From NCBI GenBank assembly GCA_026129905.1, contig JAHCHE010000010.1, forward strand, positions 186,001 through 250,000: a stretch of DNA of 64,000 nt, read 5' to 3'. The translations under genes and the position numbers were made by a program. The stretch is from Bryobacteraceae bacterium. Lineage in GTDB: Bacteria > Acidobacteriota > Terriglobia > Bryobacterales > Bryobacteraceae. Under the pieces are notes generated by a model. It was not told the DNA's origin. It searched no databases and saw only the letters and a program-made list of their open reading frames with translations. Within the stretch, counting starts at the first letter, position 1; every line of letters begins with the position of its first letter. Positions 46,853 to 55,918 of the stretch are shown here, in pieces.

Positions 46853-48460
46853 ATGCTGGGACGAGTTTCCTACGAAGATCTGAATCCGGGTACCTTCCTG
46901 GAGCGCAGCGGCTCCGTCTACGCAAACCGTACCGGGGTAATCTATCGCGACCGCTCGTACGCGTACGCCGAGTTTCGCCGGCGCGCGCAGCGCCTCGGGG
47001 CGGCGCTGCGAAAGGCGGGGCTTGGCAAAGGCGACCGGGTGGCCGTGATGTCGCCCAACACGCCGGCTATGCTCGAGTGCTGCTTCGGTCCAATGCAAAT
47101 CGGCGCGATCCTGGTGGCCATCAACATCCGGCTGGCGGCGAGGGAAATCGGCTACATTGTGAACCACTCGGGCGCGAAGGCGGTTCTCTTCGACAGCGAG
47201 TTCGCGCCGGTAGTGCGCGGTTTCCGGGCGGATGCGAAGGGCGTCGAGACGTGGGTGCAGATCGTCGACGAAGCGCCGAAGGCGGAGGACATCGAAGGCC
47301 CGGACTACGAAACGTTCCTGTCGGAGGCGGGCGATGGGGAGGCGCCGGCCGAGGTCCTGGACGAACGCGAGACGGTGACCCTGAACTACACCTCGGGCAC
47401 CACCGGCCTTCCGAAGGGCGTGGAGTACCACGCGCGGGGAGCGTATCTGAACGCGCTGGGGGAGGCGCTGGAAGTGGGGCTGAACCCGCGCAGCGTGTAC
47501 CTCTACACCGTTCCGATGTTCCACTGCAACGGGTGGTGCTTTCCCTGGGCGGCGACGGCGGCCGGAGCGACGCATGTCTGCCTGCGGAAGGTGGTCCCGG
47601 AAGAGATCTTCCGGCTGATCCGCGAGCGGGGCGTAACGCACCTGTGCTGCGCGCCGACGGTGCTGATCTCGCTCTACTCGTCGCCGCACGCCAAGGGACA
47701 GGACCTGTCGGGCGTGACGATCGTGACGGCGGGGGCGCCGCCGGCGCCGCAAGTGATCCGGACCATGGAGCAGATGGGCGCGCACGTTTATCACGTCTAC
47801 GGGCTGACGGAGACGTACGGACCGCACACGATCTGCGCGGAGCAGGCCGAATGGGACGGGCTGCCGGTGGAAGAGAGAGCGAGGCGGAAAGCGCGGCAGG
47901 GCGTGCCGTATATCATCGCGGGGACCAATCTGCGGGTGGTGGACGAGCAGATGAACGACGTTCCGAGCGACGGGCGAACGCCGGGCGAGGTGGTGATGCG
48001 CGGCAACAACGTGATGACCGGCTACTACAACGACCCGGAGGCGACCGAAAAGGCGTTCCGCGGAGGCTGGTTTCATTCCGGCGATATCGGCGTGCGCCAC
48101 CCCGACGGCTACATCGAACTGATGGACCGATCGAAGGACATCATCATCTCCGGCGGCGAGAACATCTCCAGCCAGGAAGTGGAAAAGCTGATCATGGAGC
48201 ATCCCGCTGTCCTTGAAGTGGCGGTGGTGGCCGTGCCCGACGACAAATGGGGGGAGACGCCGAAGGCGTTCGTGGTGAAGAAGCCCGGAGCCGAGGTGAC
48301 GGCGGAGGAAATCATCGAATTCACGCGCCGGCACATTGCGCACTTCAAATGTCCCAAGCACGTCGAATTCAGCGAACTGCCGAAGACCGCCACGGGGAAG
48401 ATCCAGAAGTTCCGCTTGCGGGAGAAGGAATGGCGAGGCTACGAGAAGCGGATTCATTGA
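46853..48460 (+). CDS. Acyl-CoA synthetase (AMP-forming, fatty-acid type)
   Basis: 535 residues of the ANL superfamily. YTSGTTGLPKGVEYHARG is the P-loop (A3); MFHCNGWCFPW and YGLTETYGP (A5) shape the acyl pocket; FHSGDIGVRHPDGYIELMDRSKDIIISGGENISSQEVE covers A7-A8; PKTATGKIQKFRLRE contains the catalytic Lys (A10). The HCNGW motif is typical of medium/long-chain fatty-acid ligases of the AlkK type. It activates a fatty acid to acyl-CoA with ATP. No membrane segment. Convergent with the LexA-like protease gene. Confidence 0.9.
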   Translation: MLGRVSYEDLNPGTFLERSGSVYANRTGVIYRDRSYAYAEFRRRAQRLGAALRKAGLGKGDRVAVMSPNTPAMLECCFGPMQIGAILVAINIRLAAREIGYIVNHSGAKAVLFDSEFAPVVRGFRADAKGVETWVQIVDEAPKAEDIEGPDYETFLSEAGDGEAPAEVLDERETVTLNYTSGTTGLPKGVEYHARGAYLNALGEALEVGLNPRSVYLYTVPMFHCNGWCFPWAATAAGATHVCLRKVVPEEIFRLIRERGVTHLCCAPTVLISLYSSPHAKGQDLSGVTIVTAGAPPAPQVIRTMEQMGAHVYHVYGLTETYGPHTICAEQAEWDGLPVEERARRKARQGVPYIIAGTNLRVVDEQMNDVPSDGRTPGEVVMRGNNVMTGYYNDPEATEKAFRGGWFHSGDIGVRHPDGYIELMDRSKDIIISGGENISSQEVEKLIMEHPAVLEVAVVAVPDDKWGETPKAFVVKKPGAEVTAEEIIEFTRRHIAHFKCPKHVEFSELPKTATGKIQKFRLREKEWRGYEKRIH

Positions 48461-48485
48461 GGGCACCGCTCGGAGCCCGGCGGAC

Positions 48486-49292
48486 CTATTCGAGGACGCG
48501 CAGGAATTCGGCGATGACGCGGACGCGGTCGTGGTCTTCGGGGCGGATCTCCCACGGTTCAAACTCGGGATTGAGGGGCTCCATCACGATCTGCTCGTGC
48601 TGCCAGGCGCCCTCCTCGGAGACGACTTTCCTTGAGCGGTACCGCTTGACGGTGTAGCGCTCGCCGCCTTCGGCCGACTCGCCGAAATTCTCCACCAGCA
48701 GCTTCCTGCCCTGGCGGGAGCCGGCGACCTTGGCGCGGAACACGCACAGACTGCCGTCGGGGATCTCCGGCTCCATCGAACGGCCAACGACGCGGGCCAC
48801 GAACATGTCGTCGGTGAGCCGGAGGTCGGCCGTGGCTTCGATCCAGCCCTCGTCCTCGACGGTCATCTGTTCGCCGAACTTGCCGGCGGCGGCGCGGCAG
48901 GAGTAGAGCGGAAGATGCGTGCGGAACCGCAGCACCGTGGCCGGAACGAGACGGTTGTAGAGGCGGTTGAGGGTAGCGTCGAAGTTGCGCAGCAGGATCG
49001 AATCGCGGGCCGAGATCCGAAGCACATTCGAGAGCGAGTCTTCAAGCAATCCATAGAGGCGCTCCGGCCCCAGTTGGTGGATCTTGGCAGCGAGATCATC
49101 CTCGACGAGCGACAGAACCTCGGCCTCGTCCGGTTCGGCGATCTGGTCCCAGTCGCGGCGAAGCCGCAAGGCCATCTGCCCCGCCTTGGGGTCGAACAGG
49201 AGGACGCCCGCGGGTTCGGCCTCGCGTCCGGGTAGGGCAACTTCCAGGATGGAATATTGACCCAGCCGGGTGGGCAGCAGCAGGGCGCTCAT
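48486..49292 (-). CDS. S24/LexA-like autoprotease domain protein with a non-HTH N-terminus
   Basis: 268 residues. The C-terminal half is an S24 (LexA/UmuD-fold) serine protease: LPLYSCRAAAGKFGE resembles the Ala-Gly self-cleavage site, FVARVVGRSMEPEIPDGSLCVFR has Ser172, and ERYTVKRY has Lys216 as general base. The N-terminal 125 residues show no helix-turn-helix; they open with GQYSILEVALPGREAEPAGVLLFDP, reminiscent of the DUF3037-type fold, then a helical part. So this is not LexA itself. It could be a stress- or DNA-damage-triggered self-cleaving regulator with another partner. Last gene of a minus-strand set with the VWA protein and the decarboxylase. Confidence 0.7.
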   Translation of the reverse strand: MSALLLPTRLGQYSILEVALPGREAEPAGVLLFDPKAGQMALRLRRDWDQIAEPDEAEVLSLVEDDLAAKIHQLGPERLYGLLEDSLSNVLRISARDSILLRNFDATLNRLYNRLVPATVLRFRTHLPLYSCRAAAGKFGEQMTVEDEGWIEATADLRLTDDMFVARVVGRSMEPEIPDGSLCVFRAKVAGSRQGRKLLVENFGESAEGGERYTVKRYRSRKVVSEEGAWQHEQIVMEPLNPEFEPWEIRPEDHDRVRVIAEFLRVLE

Positions 49293-49370
49293 CTCTACCT
49301 AGATTATCGGAGGAGACGGGGCGGGTTTGAAGAGAATAACGAAGGAGCGGCCCCGGGGACAGCGCTTCCG

Positions 49371-50408
49371 TTAAGGCGCATAGGGATAGTACCCTTTGCG
49401 GTGGCGGATCTTCACGTTGGGCAGAGCCACCTCAACGCGGACGTTGCGGAAGATTCGGGGGTCGTCGGTGGCCGCCGGGGTGTAACGGAGGATGTACTGC
49501 GTCGTGATCTCGCCCTGAAGCGCGGCGATGGCGCCGAACATTCCTTGGGCGATGTGGGCGGAGTAGCCGCCGGTGCCGACCGTGATGGCGTAGTTGCCGG
49601 CGTCGGAGGGTTTGGAAAGATAGCCCGAGATGTCCTTGTACAGGTCGTTCATCGGGTACTCGACTCGCCCGCCGGTTTCGCGCGCCAGGCGGAGGAGGTT
49701 ACCCTCTTCAGCGGCATTGAACTCGTAGGAGACGGTACTGACGCCGTGGATGGTGACCAGGTTCCGCTGGGCCAACTCCAGCACTTCGTCTAGCGTCTTG
49801 CTGCTGGCATTGTCGTGTCCGTCGCCGATGATGACAATCACCCTCCGCGGCTCGATGGGCTCGCCCTCCACCAGCTCGCGATTGGTGCAGGCCATGTAAA
49901 TGGCGTCGAACAGCGCGGCGCCGCCGCCGGGCTTCATGGCGCGGATCTTCTCAACCATCTCGCCGGGATCGTGGGTCGTGTTGACCAGGAGTTCCGCCTG
50001 GCTGCCGTAGGAGATCAGATAGCCGCTGAAGCGAGGATCCTCAGGCATCAATGCCAGGACGAGTTCCTGCGCTGTATCCTGAAAGGTCTTCCAGTAGAGG
50101 CGCAGGGTGTTGCTCTGTTCGATGAGGAATCCGACGACGACGGGCTGGTTGCGCTCGCGATTGAAGTAGGTTACCTTCTGCTCGACGCCCTGGTCGAAGA
50201 TCTTGAAATCCTGTTCGTCGAGGTTGGAGACGAAACGCCCCTGGTCGTCGGTGACGGTCACCGGGACGATGACTTCGTTGACCTGGACGCGGATCGGAGA
50301 GGTGCGGGACTCGGCGGCCGACTCTTCGGCGGGCTTGGCCGGCGGTTCTTCCTGCTGACCCCAAAGGCAAAGCGTAGCCAGGCAGACTACCAAAAGACGC
50401 CCCAGCAT
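49371..50408 (-). CDS. Secreted von Willebrand factor A domain protein, Acidobacteria type
   Basis: 345 residues from the ATG at 50408, with AGGAG 9 nt upstream. A signal peptide (MLGRLLVVCLATLCLWGQ) is followed by an acidic linker, then a beta-rich opening (VNEVIVPVTVTDDQGRFVSNLDEQDFKIFDQGVEQKV) and a VWA domain (VVVGFLIEQSNTLR, RRVIVIIGDGHDNASS). The MIDAS motif is altered: IEQSN in place of DxSxS, so metal binding may be weak. The end YYPYAP preceded by VKIRHRKGYY is characteristic of the VWFA-related group abundant in Acidobacteria. Envelope or extracellular, role unknown. Confidence 0.85.
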   Translation of the reverse strand: MLGRLLVVCLATLCLWGQQEEPPAKPAEESAAESRTSPIRVQVNEVIVPVTVTDDQGRFVSNLDEQDFKIFDQGVEQKVTYFNRERNQPVVVGFLIEQSNTLRLYWKTFQDTAQELVLALMPEDPRFSGYLISYGSQAELLVNTTHDPGEMVEKIRAMKPGGGAALFDAIYMACTNRELVEGEPIEPRRVIVIIGDGHDNASSKTLDEVLELAQRNLVTIHGVSTVSYEFNAAEEGNLLRLARETGGRVEYPMNDLYKDISGYLSKPSDAGNYAITVGTGGYSAHIAQGMFGAIAALQGEITTQYILRYTPAATDDPRIFRNVRVEVALPNVKIRHRKGYYPYAP

Positions 50409-50429
50409 TTTGTGATACTCCTGCACAGA

Positions 50430-51881
50430 TTATAGCGTCGGGAAGGGGTCGGGCGTCGGGTTCCTCTCCGCCAGCCATTTGAGGCGGGCGAGGGTCCGAT
50501 CGAGGTCGTCTTCCGTGGCATGGGGGTTGATGGCGCAGAGGCGAAGCACGGTCCGGCCGCCGAGGACGGTGGTGGTGAGCGCGGCGAAGCCGTCGCGGAA
50601 GCCGAGTTCGGCCAGGCGCAGGTTAACGGCATTAAGATCGCTCTCCCCCGCGCGGGGCGGGACGTAGCGGAAGCAGACGATGCCGAATTGGGCGGGGGAG
50701 ACGATTTCCCATACGGGATCGCGGCGAAGCCGGCTTTCGGCGTATTCGGCGAGGGCGAAGCCTCGCTCGATGGCTTCGCGGAAGGCGCGGACGCCGAAGA
50801 TGCGAACCGACATCCAGAGCTTCAGCGCGCGGAACCCGCGGGTGAGCTGAATACCGTAATCGCAGAAGTTGATCGCCTTCCAGCGGTGGACGTCCTGGAG
50901 GTATTCCGGGAGGATGCGAAACGTGTCCTTCAAGTCGTCGCCGCGCCGGGCGAGGACGCAGCCGATTTCGAAGGGCTGGAACAGCCACTTGTGAGGATCG
51001 AGAGCGAGCGAATCGACCTGTTCCAGGCCTTCGAGCAGCGCGCGGCCGCGCGGGGCCAACGCGGCGGCGGCGCCATACGCGCCGTCGGCATGAAGCCATA
51101 GGCCTTCGGCCTGGCAGAAGCGGGCCAGTTCGGCGAGCGGGTCGACGGCGCCGGTGTTGGTGGTCCCGGCGTTGGCAACGACGCAGAAGGGCGTCAAGCC
51201 GCCGCGGCGGTCGGCGGCCACCTGGCGGTGAAGCGCGGCCAGGGGCAGGCGGTAGCGCTCATCGGAGGGGACTTTCCGCAACTGCGAGGGCGAGAAGCCG
51301 AGAATGCGGAAAGCTCGTTCGACGGCGGAGTGGGTCTGGTCGGAAAAATAGGCGACGCCGGAGCGGAAATCGTCGCCGAGGCGCGCGTGCCGCGCGGCGG
51401 CCAGGGCGGTGAGGTTGGCCACCGAGCCGCCGCTGACGAATAGCCCCATGGCGCCTTCCGGCAGACCGCAGACTTGCCGCAGCCAATCGATGGTGGCGAG
51501 TTCGACGGCGGCCGGTCCGGAACCTTCCATCCAGGTTCCAGCGAAGACGTTATAGCCCGACGCGAGGGCGTCCGCGAAGGCGGAGACGAGATTGCCGGGC
51601 CCGGGCACAAAGGCGAAGAACCGGGGATGCGTGACGTGCATGATGGTGGAGAAGACGTCGCTTTCCAGCTTGTCAAGCACCTGCTCCGGAGGGACGCCTT
51701 CCTCGGCGAAGGGCTCGCCGAGGCGCGCCCGGGAGGTCTCCCAATCGAGGACGTTGGTGACCGGCTTGTCGCGCAAGGCGCGGTGATGGTCGATAAGTAG
51801 ATCCACGATCCGGTAGCCGAGCGCTCGCGTTGCCTCGTCGGTGAGTTGCAGGGCCGGGGCCCCTGTTTGAGTGGCTTCCAT
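50430..51881 (-). CDS. PLP-dependent aromatic-L-amino-acid decarboxylase family protein
   Basis: 483 residues from the ATG at 51881 (AGGAG 8 nt upstream). Group II decarboxylase fold: HPRFFAFVPGPGNLVSAFADAL, GLFVSGGSVANLTALAAAR, SDQTHSAVERAFRILG (His184 stacks on PLP), VVANAGTTNTGAVDPL, HADGAYGA and the PLP lysine Lys298 in LDPHKWLF. Relatives decarboxylate Tyr, Phe, Trp or DOPA to amines; some are aldehyde synthases. Substrate not assignable here. The VWA gene starts 21 bp after its stop and is probably cotranscribed. Divergent from the DUF4832-like gene. Confidence 0.9.
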   Translation of the reverse strand: MEATQTGAPALQLTDEATRALGYRIVDLLIDHHRALRDKPVTNVLDWETSRARLGEPFAEEGVPPEQVLDKLESDVFSTIMHVTHPRFFAFVPGPGNLVSAFADALASGYNVFAGTWMEGSGPAAVELATIDWLRQVCGLPEGAMGLFVSGGSVANLTALAAARHARLGDDFRSGVAYFSDQTHSAVERAFRILGFSPSQLRKVPSDERYRLPLAALHRQVAADRRGGLTPFCVVANAGTTNTGAVDPLAELARFCQAEGLWLHADGAYGAAAALAPRGRALLEGLEQVDSLALDPHKWLFQPFEIGCVLARRGDDLKDTFRILPEYLQDVHRWKAINFCDYGIQLTRGFRALKLWMSVRIFGVRAFREAIERGFALAEYAESRLRRDPVWEIVSPAQFGIVCFRYVPPRAGESDLNAVNLRLAELGFRDGFAALTTTVLGGRTVLRLCAINPHATEDDLDRTLARLKWLAERNPTPDPFPTL

Positions 51882-52010
51882 ACGTCGTACTCCTATTGTC
51901 CAAAATCGGCGTGGCCGGGCGGCGCGGATCCCGGCAGCAGCGTGGCCCGGCGCCAGGACCGGGATGCAGGAAAAGCAGGATATTGAGATGATGTTGTCTT
52001 TGGAGTTCCC

Positions 52011-53420
52011 ATGCAAACCACACCGAAACTATTCCTTCTGGCGACGGCGGCAACGATCGTTTTCGGGCAGGCGCAGCCGACCGTGATCGTGAGGCCGCAG
52101 GAGATCGACGATGTGCTGGTGAACCCGGGAATCGGGTTCACGACATTTCAGCGCTTCAACGGCGACGAGCTGAACGAAGGACTGAAGTGGACCGAAGGCT
52201 ACCCGATTGAATACCAGGAGTTCAAAGGCAGCCTGGAGAACAAGAACCACCCGATGACCTCGATCGCGTACTTTCGCGTGTACTGGAAATTCGTCGAGCC
52301 GGAGAAGGGCAAGTATCGGTGGGACCTGCTCGACCGGGCCATCAACACGGCGCGCCAGCGACAACAGACGTTGATGCTGCGGATCGCGCCGTACGGCACG
52401 ACGAAGGACAACGACGTTCCGGACTGGTATCGGGCAATGATGGGCGAAGAGCCGGTTGAGAAGAGTTCCGTCGCGAAATGGCGGACCGATCCGGAGCATC
52501 CCAACTACGTGAAATACTTCACGGCGATGGTGCGGGCCTTGGGCGCGCGCTACGATGGGCATCCGGACCTCGATAGCGTCGATCTCTCGATCGTAGGGGC
52601 GTGGGGCGAGGGCGCGGGTGCGGCGTTGCTGACGCAGGCGACGCGCGAGGCGCTGGTGAACGCCTATATCGAATCGTTCAAAAAAACGCCGCTGATGATG
52701 CTGCTGACGGACGAGAAGACGAACAAATACGGCATCTCGAAAGCGAACGTCGGCTGGCGGGTGGACTGCCTCGGCGACATGGGCGGGTTCAACAACCCGA
52801 ACTGGTCGCACATGCAGGATTACTATCCTCAGGGCATTGTCAACTTCGGGATGGCGGACGCCTGGAAAAAGGCACCGGTTTCCTTCGAGGTCTGCTGGGT
52901 GATGCAGCACTGGAAGAACAAAGGATGGGACGTGGACTACATCATCGACCAGTCGCTGAAGTGGCGGATCTCCACCTTCAACGGGAAGTCGTCGGCGGTG
53001 CCGGACGAGTGGTGGCCGAGCGTGAACCGGTGGCTGAAGAAGATGGGCTACCGGTTTGTGCTGCGCAAGTTCACGTACCCGCCCGAGGCGCCCAACAACA
53101 GCAAGCTGGCCTTCACGTCCTGGTGGGAGAACAAGGGCGTTGCGCCATGCTACAAGAAGTTCCCGCTGGCGCTCCGATTGCGAGGAAGCGAGCGGACCGA
53201 GACGCTGGTGACGGACGCCGACATCACGACGTGGCTGCCGGGAGACGCGCTTTACGACAGCGAGGTCTTCGTGCCGTTCGATACGCCCGCGGGGACGTAT
53301 GAACTCGAGATCGGCCTGCTGGATCCGGAGACGATGAAGCCGAAGGTAAAGCTGGCGATCGCCGGAATGAAGGAGGACGGCTGGTATCCGCTGGGCCCGA
53401 TCAAGGTCGTGAGACAGTGA
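52011..53420 (+). CDS. Secreted DUF4832-type glycoside-hydrolase-like protein
   Basis: 469 residues with a signal peptide (KLFLLATAATIVFGQ). The N-terminal barrel has VNPGIGFTTFQRF, TSIAYFRVYWKFVEPEKGKYRWDLLDRAI (the WxxxEPxxGxYxWdxlD pattern of GH42/GH-A proteins), SIVGAWGEGAG (acid-base Glu region) and FEVCWVMQHW. The C-terminal 110 residues are a beta-sandwich (FTSWWENKGVAPCYKKFPLALRLRG ... TYELEIGLLDPET), the typical DUF4832 partner. Probably a surface or periplasmic glycosidase or binder of plant or fungal polymers; substrate unknown. Overlaps the next gene by 4 bp. Confidence 0.85.
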   Translation: MQTTPKLFLLATAATIVFGQAQPTVIVRPQEIDDVLVNPGIGFTTFQRFNGDELNEGLKWTEGYPIEYQEFKGSLENKNHPMTSIAYFRVYWKFVEPEKGKYRWDLLDRAINTARQRQQTLMLRIAPYGTTKDNDVPDWYRAMMGEEPVEKSSVAKWRTDPEHPNYVKYFTAMVRALGARYDGHPDLDSVDLSIVGAWGEGAGAALLTQATREALVNAYIESFKKTPLMMLLTDEKTNKYGISKANVGWRVDCLGDMGGFNNPNWSHMQDYYPQGIVNFGMADAWKKAPVSFEVCWVMQHWKNKGWDVDYIIDQSLKWRISTFNGKSSAVPDEWWPSVNRWLKKMGYRFVLRKFTYPPEAPNNSKLAFTSWWENKGVAPCYKKFPLALRLRGSERTETLVTDADITTWLPGDALYDSEVFVPFDTPAGTYELEIGLLDPETMKPKVKLAIAGMKEDGWYPLGPIKVVRQ

Positions 53421-55885
53421 GACGCGGCGCGATGTTCGCGCGGACGGCGGCCGTCGCGCTCCTTGGGCCGCTCCTGGCGCCGGCGGCGGATTTGAGGACC
53501 GCCTGCGCCGACCCGCCGAGATACCATTCCGAGCGCATCGAGGGGCGTCACGCGTACACGATTCGGATGGGCGGGCGGATCGATGGCGAGATGACGCGCG
53601 ACCCGGTGGGCTACTGGGCGTTCGACCAGTACTGGGAGCCCAATCTCTACGTGAGGCTGGAGAACGCCGGGGAGGCGCCGGTGGTGAATCCGTGGCTTCG
53701 GCGCGCCGACAAGCCGGACACGCGGTCGGTGAAAGCCATCGTCGACCACCTTGTGAAGCCATCGATGAGCGACGGGGAAAAGGCGCGGCGCCTTTGGGAG
53801 TTCGAGATCAAGAACCGCTTCCACGCGACCTCGAACGACGAAGAGGTGGACGACGCGATCAAGCGGTTCAACGTCTACGGATACACGCTGTGCGGCAACG
53901 AGAGCAAGGTGATGAGCGATCTCTGGCGCGCGGCGGGTTTGCGGGTCAGGCGGGGATTTCCGAACGGCCACAGCACGGCGGAAGTGTTCTTCGACGGCGG
54001 CTGGCGGCTGCTGGATTCCGATGAGAGCATCGTCTGCCTGTTGCGTGACAACAAGACGATCGCGTCGGAAGAGCAGATCGTCCGCGACCACGACCTGATG
54101 AAGCGGACGCACACGTACGGACCGCTGCACGACGACAACCGGCAGCGGGACGAGGGGTCGGCGGCGCTTCACTATTACGAGGGGGAACGCAGCGGAGAAC
54201 AACCGAGCCTGACGCGGCACCGCATGGACCTGGTTCTGCGGCCGGGCGAAGCGATCACCTGGGCATGGAATCCTGGGGGACGGTTTCACGGCCGTCCGGA
54301 TGCCCACCTGGAGGCGATCTGGAACAAACGGTGGCGGCTGATCGCGCACGCGATGAACGGGGAGCTGAGCTATTCGCCGGATCTTGGTCGGGCGGCCGAA
54401 CTGGCGGCTCTCGAGAAAGGAAACGTCGCGGCGCGCGAAGGTCCGTTCGGCGCGGGCGTCTATCTCGACGGCAAGGCCGGTTTCCTGACGGTCCCCGTGA
54501 AAAGCCCGTACCCGGTGGTGGGAGGCCGGCTGGAGGTGGACTTCGCCCGGCGCGAGACGCGCGCCGAGCAACTGAAGGCGTCGTTGAGCTTCGACGGCGG
54601 CGCGACATGGCGGGAAGCCTGGACGAGCGAGCCGAGCGACTACCGGCGGATGTACATCGACCTGGACGAGTTTTTTCCGGCGACGGATCCGGCCCGCTAC
54701 GAGTACCTGGTGCGATTCGATCTCACGAGCGCGGCGGGGGCGCCGGTGGTTTGCCTGAAGGGCTTTTTGCTTCGGTCCACGCTCCAGATGGCGCGGCTGA
54801 GCCTGCCGGGAGTCAGCCTTGGGGAGAACGAGTTTGTCTACAGCGACGAAAACCAGGCGGGGCGCAAGGTAAGGATCACGCACGCCTGGCGGGAGTGCGG
54901 CAGCGCGGAGGTTCCCGCGGCGCCAGGGAGCGCGGTCGAACCGCCGGACGGCGGGGTGGCCGGCGGCGCCGTCATCACGTTCCGGTGGGCGCCCGTTGCG
55001 GGGGAGGACTACGAGTTTCAGTTGAGCGAGTACGCGGACATGCGGTGGACGCTGTCGCCGAATTTCCGCAAGCTGATCAGCCGCACGGCGAACCGGTCGA
55101 GCGCGTCGTACACGCTGCCGTACAAGGGGCTGCTGAACCCGGACGCCACCTACCACTGGCGGGTAAGGGCGCGGAGCGCGGAAGGCGTGTGGGGGCCATG
55201 GTCGAAGACGTATTCATTCCGGGTGAGTGCGCCCGCGGTTCCTGTGAACGTGGCCGCGCGCTTCGACGCGCTCTCGCGCAAAGCGGCGCTGAGTTGGGAG
55301 CCCGGCGACAGTACTGTCAAACCGGCGCGATTCCGGGTCTATGGAAGCGCCGAGCGCGGGTTCAGCGCGAGCGACGCGCCTTTCGTCTATTTCGCCGGCA
55401 TGGATGGAATGAAAAACGCGCCGCCGAACCTGCTGCTCGAGACGGCGGCGCCCGTGCATAGCGTGGACCTGCCGGCGAACCTTTGGCGAGCTTATTACCG
55501 GGTGGCCGCGGTGGACGCCGAGGGCCGGGAAAGCGGGCCGTCGGACCAGGCGGAACTGGCGCATCCGCTGATCGTGACCGGGAGTCTGCCGGAAGGCCGG
55601 GCGGCGGCGTTTTACCAGGCAAGAGTGGACGCGTCGAGGTCGATCGGCCACCTTACTTCGGCGGACGAGAATGGCAAGGCCTACCAAATGAAGTTCCGGG
55701 GCGGGGACGAGCTGGAGTTTGAGATGTCCGGTGGCCCGCGGGGCGTGGAGATCGACAGGAAAACGGGCGTGATCTCGGGTTTCCTGCCGGCGGGGACGGC
55801 GGGCTCGTACGACGTGCGGGCGAGAGTTTCCAATGTAGACGGCAAGCATCCGGACAGCGTGACGCTGAAGCTGATCGTCAGGTAG
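53417..55885 (+). CDS. Secreted transglutaminase-like protein with fibronectin-III and Ig-like domains
   Basis: 822 residues with a signal peptide (MFARTAAVALLGPLLAPAA). Residues about 105-205 look like a transglutaminase-type fold: YGYTLCGNESKVMSDLW (Cys159), GHSTAEVFFDGGWRLLDSDES (His185, Asp200), the Cys-His-Asp triad. A beta-rich region to about 500 is followed by FN3-like domains (VITFRWAPVAGEDYEFQLSE ... YHWRVRARSAEGVWGPWSKTYSFRVS and KAALSWEPGD) and a C-terminal Ig/He_PIG-like domain (GVEIDRKTGVISGFLPAGTAGSYDVRARV). Possibly a crosslinker, protease or peptidase acting on cell-surface or polymer-bound protein. Coupled to the DUF4832-like gene. Confidence 0.8.
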   Translation: MRRGAMFARTAAVALLGPLLAPAADLRTACADPPRYHSERIEGRHAYTIRMGGRIDGEMTRDPVGYWAFDQYWEPNLYVRLENAGEAPVVNPWLRRADKPDTRSVKAIVDHLVKPSMSDGEKARRLWEFEIKNRFHATSNDEEVDDAIKRFNVYGYTLCGNESKVMSDLWRAAGLRVRRGFPNGHSTAEVFFDGGWRLLDSDESIVCLLRDNKTIASEEQIVRDHDLMKRTHTYGPLHDDNRQRDEGSAALHYYEGERSGEQPSLTRHRMDLVLRPGEAITWAWNPGGRFHGRPDAHLEAIWNKRWRLIAHAMNGELSYSPDLGRAAELAALEKGNVAAREGPFGAGVYLDGKAGFLTVPVKSPYPVVGGRLEVDFARRETRAEQLKASLSFDGGATWREAWTSEPSDYRRMYIDLDEFFPATDPARYEYLVRFDLTSAAGAPVVCLKGFLLRSTLQMARLSLPGVSLGENEFVYSDENQAGRKVRITHAWRECGSAEVPAAPGSAVEPPDGGVAGGAVITFRWAPVAGEDYEFQLSEYADMRWTLSPNFRKLISRTANRSSASYTLPYKGLLNPDATYHWRVRARSAEGVWGPWSKTYSFRVSAPAVPVNVAARFDALSRKAALSWEPGDSTVKPARFRVYGSAERGFSASDAPFVYFAGMDGMKNAPPNLLLETAAPVHSVDLPANLWRAYYRVAAVDAEGRESGPSDQAELAHPLIVTGSLPEGRAAAFYQARVDASRSIGHLTSADENGKAYQMKFRGGDELEFEMSGGPRGVEIDRKTGVISGFLPAGTAGSYDVRARVSNVDGKHPDSVTLKLIVR

Positions 55886-55918
55886 GCGGCGGGCCGCCTT
55901 TCCCGGTACCCTCAAAGG

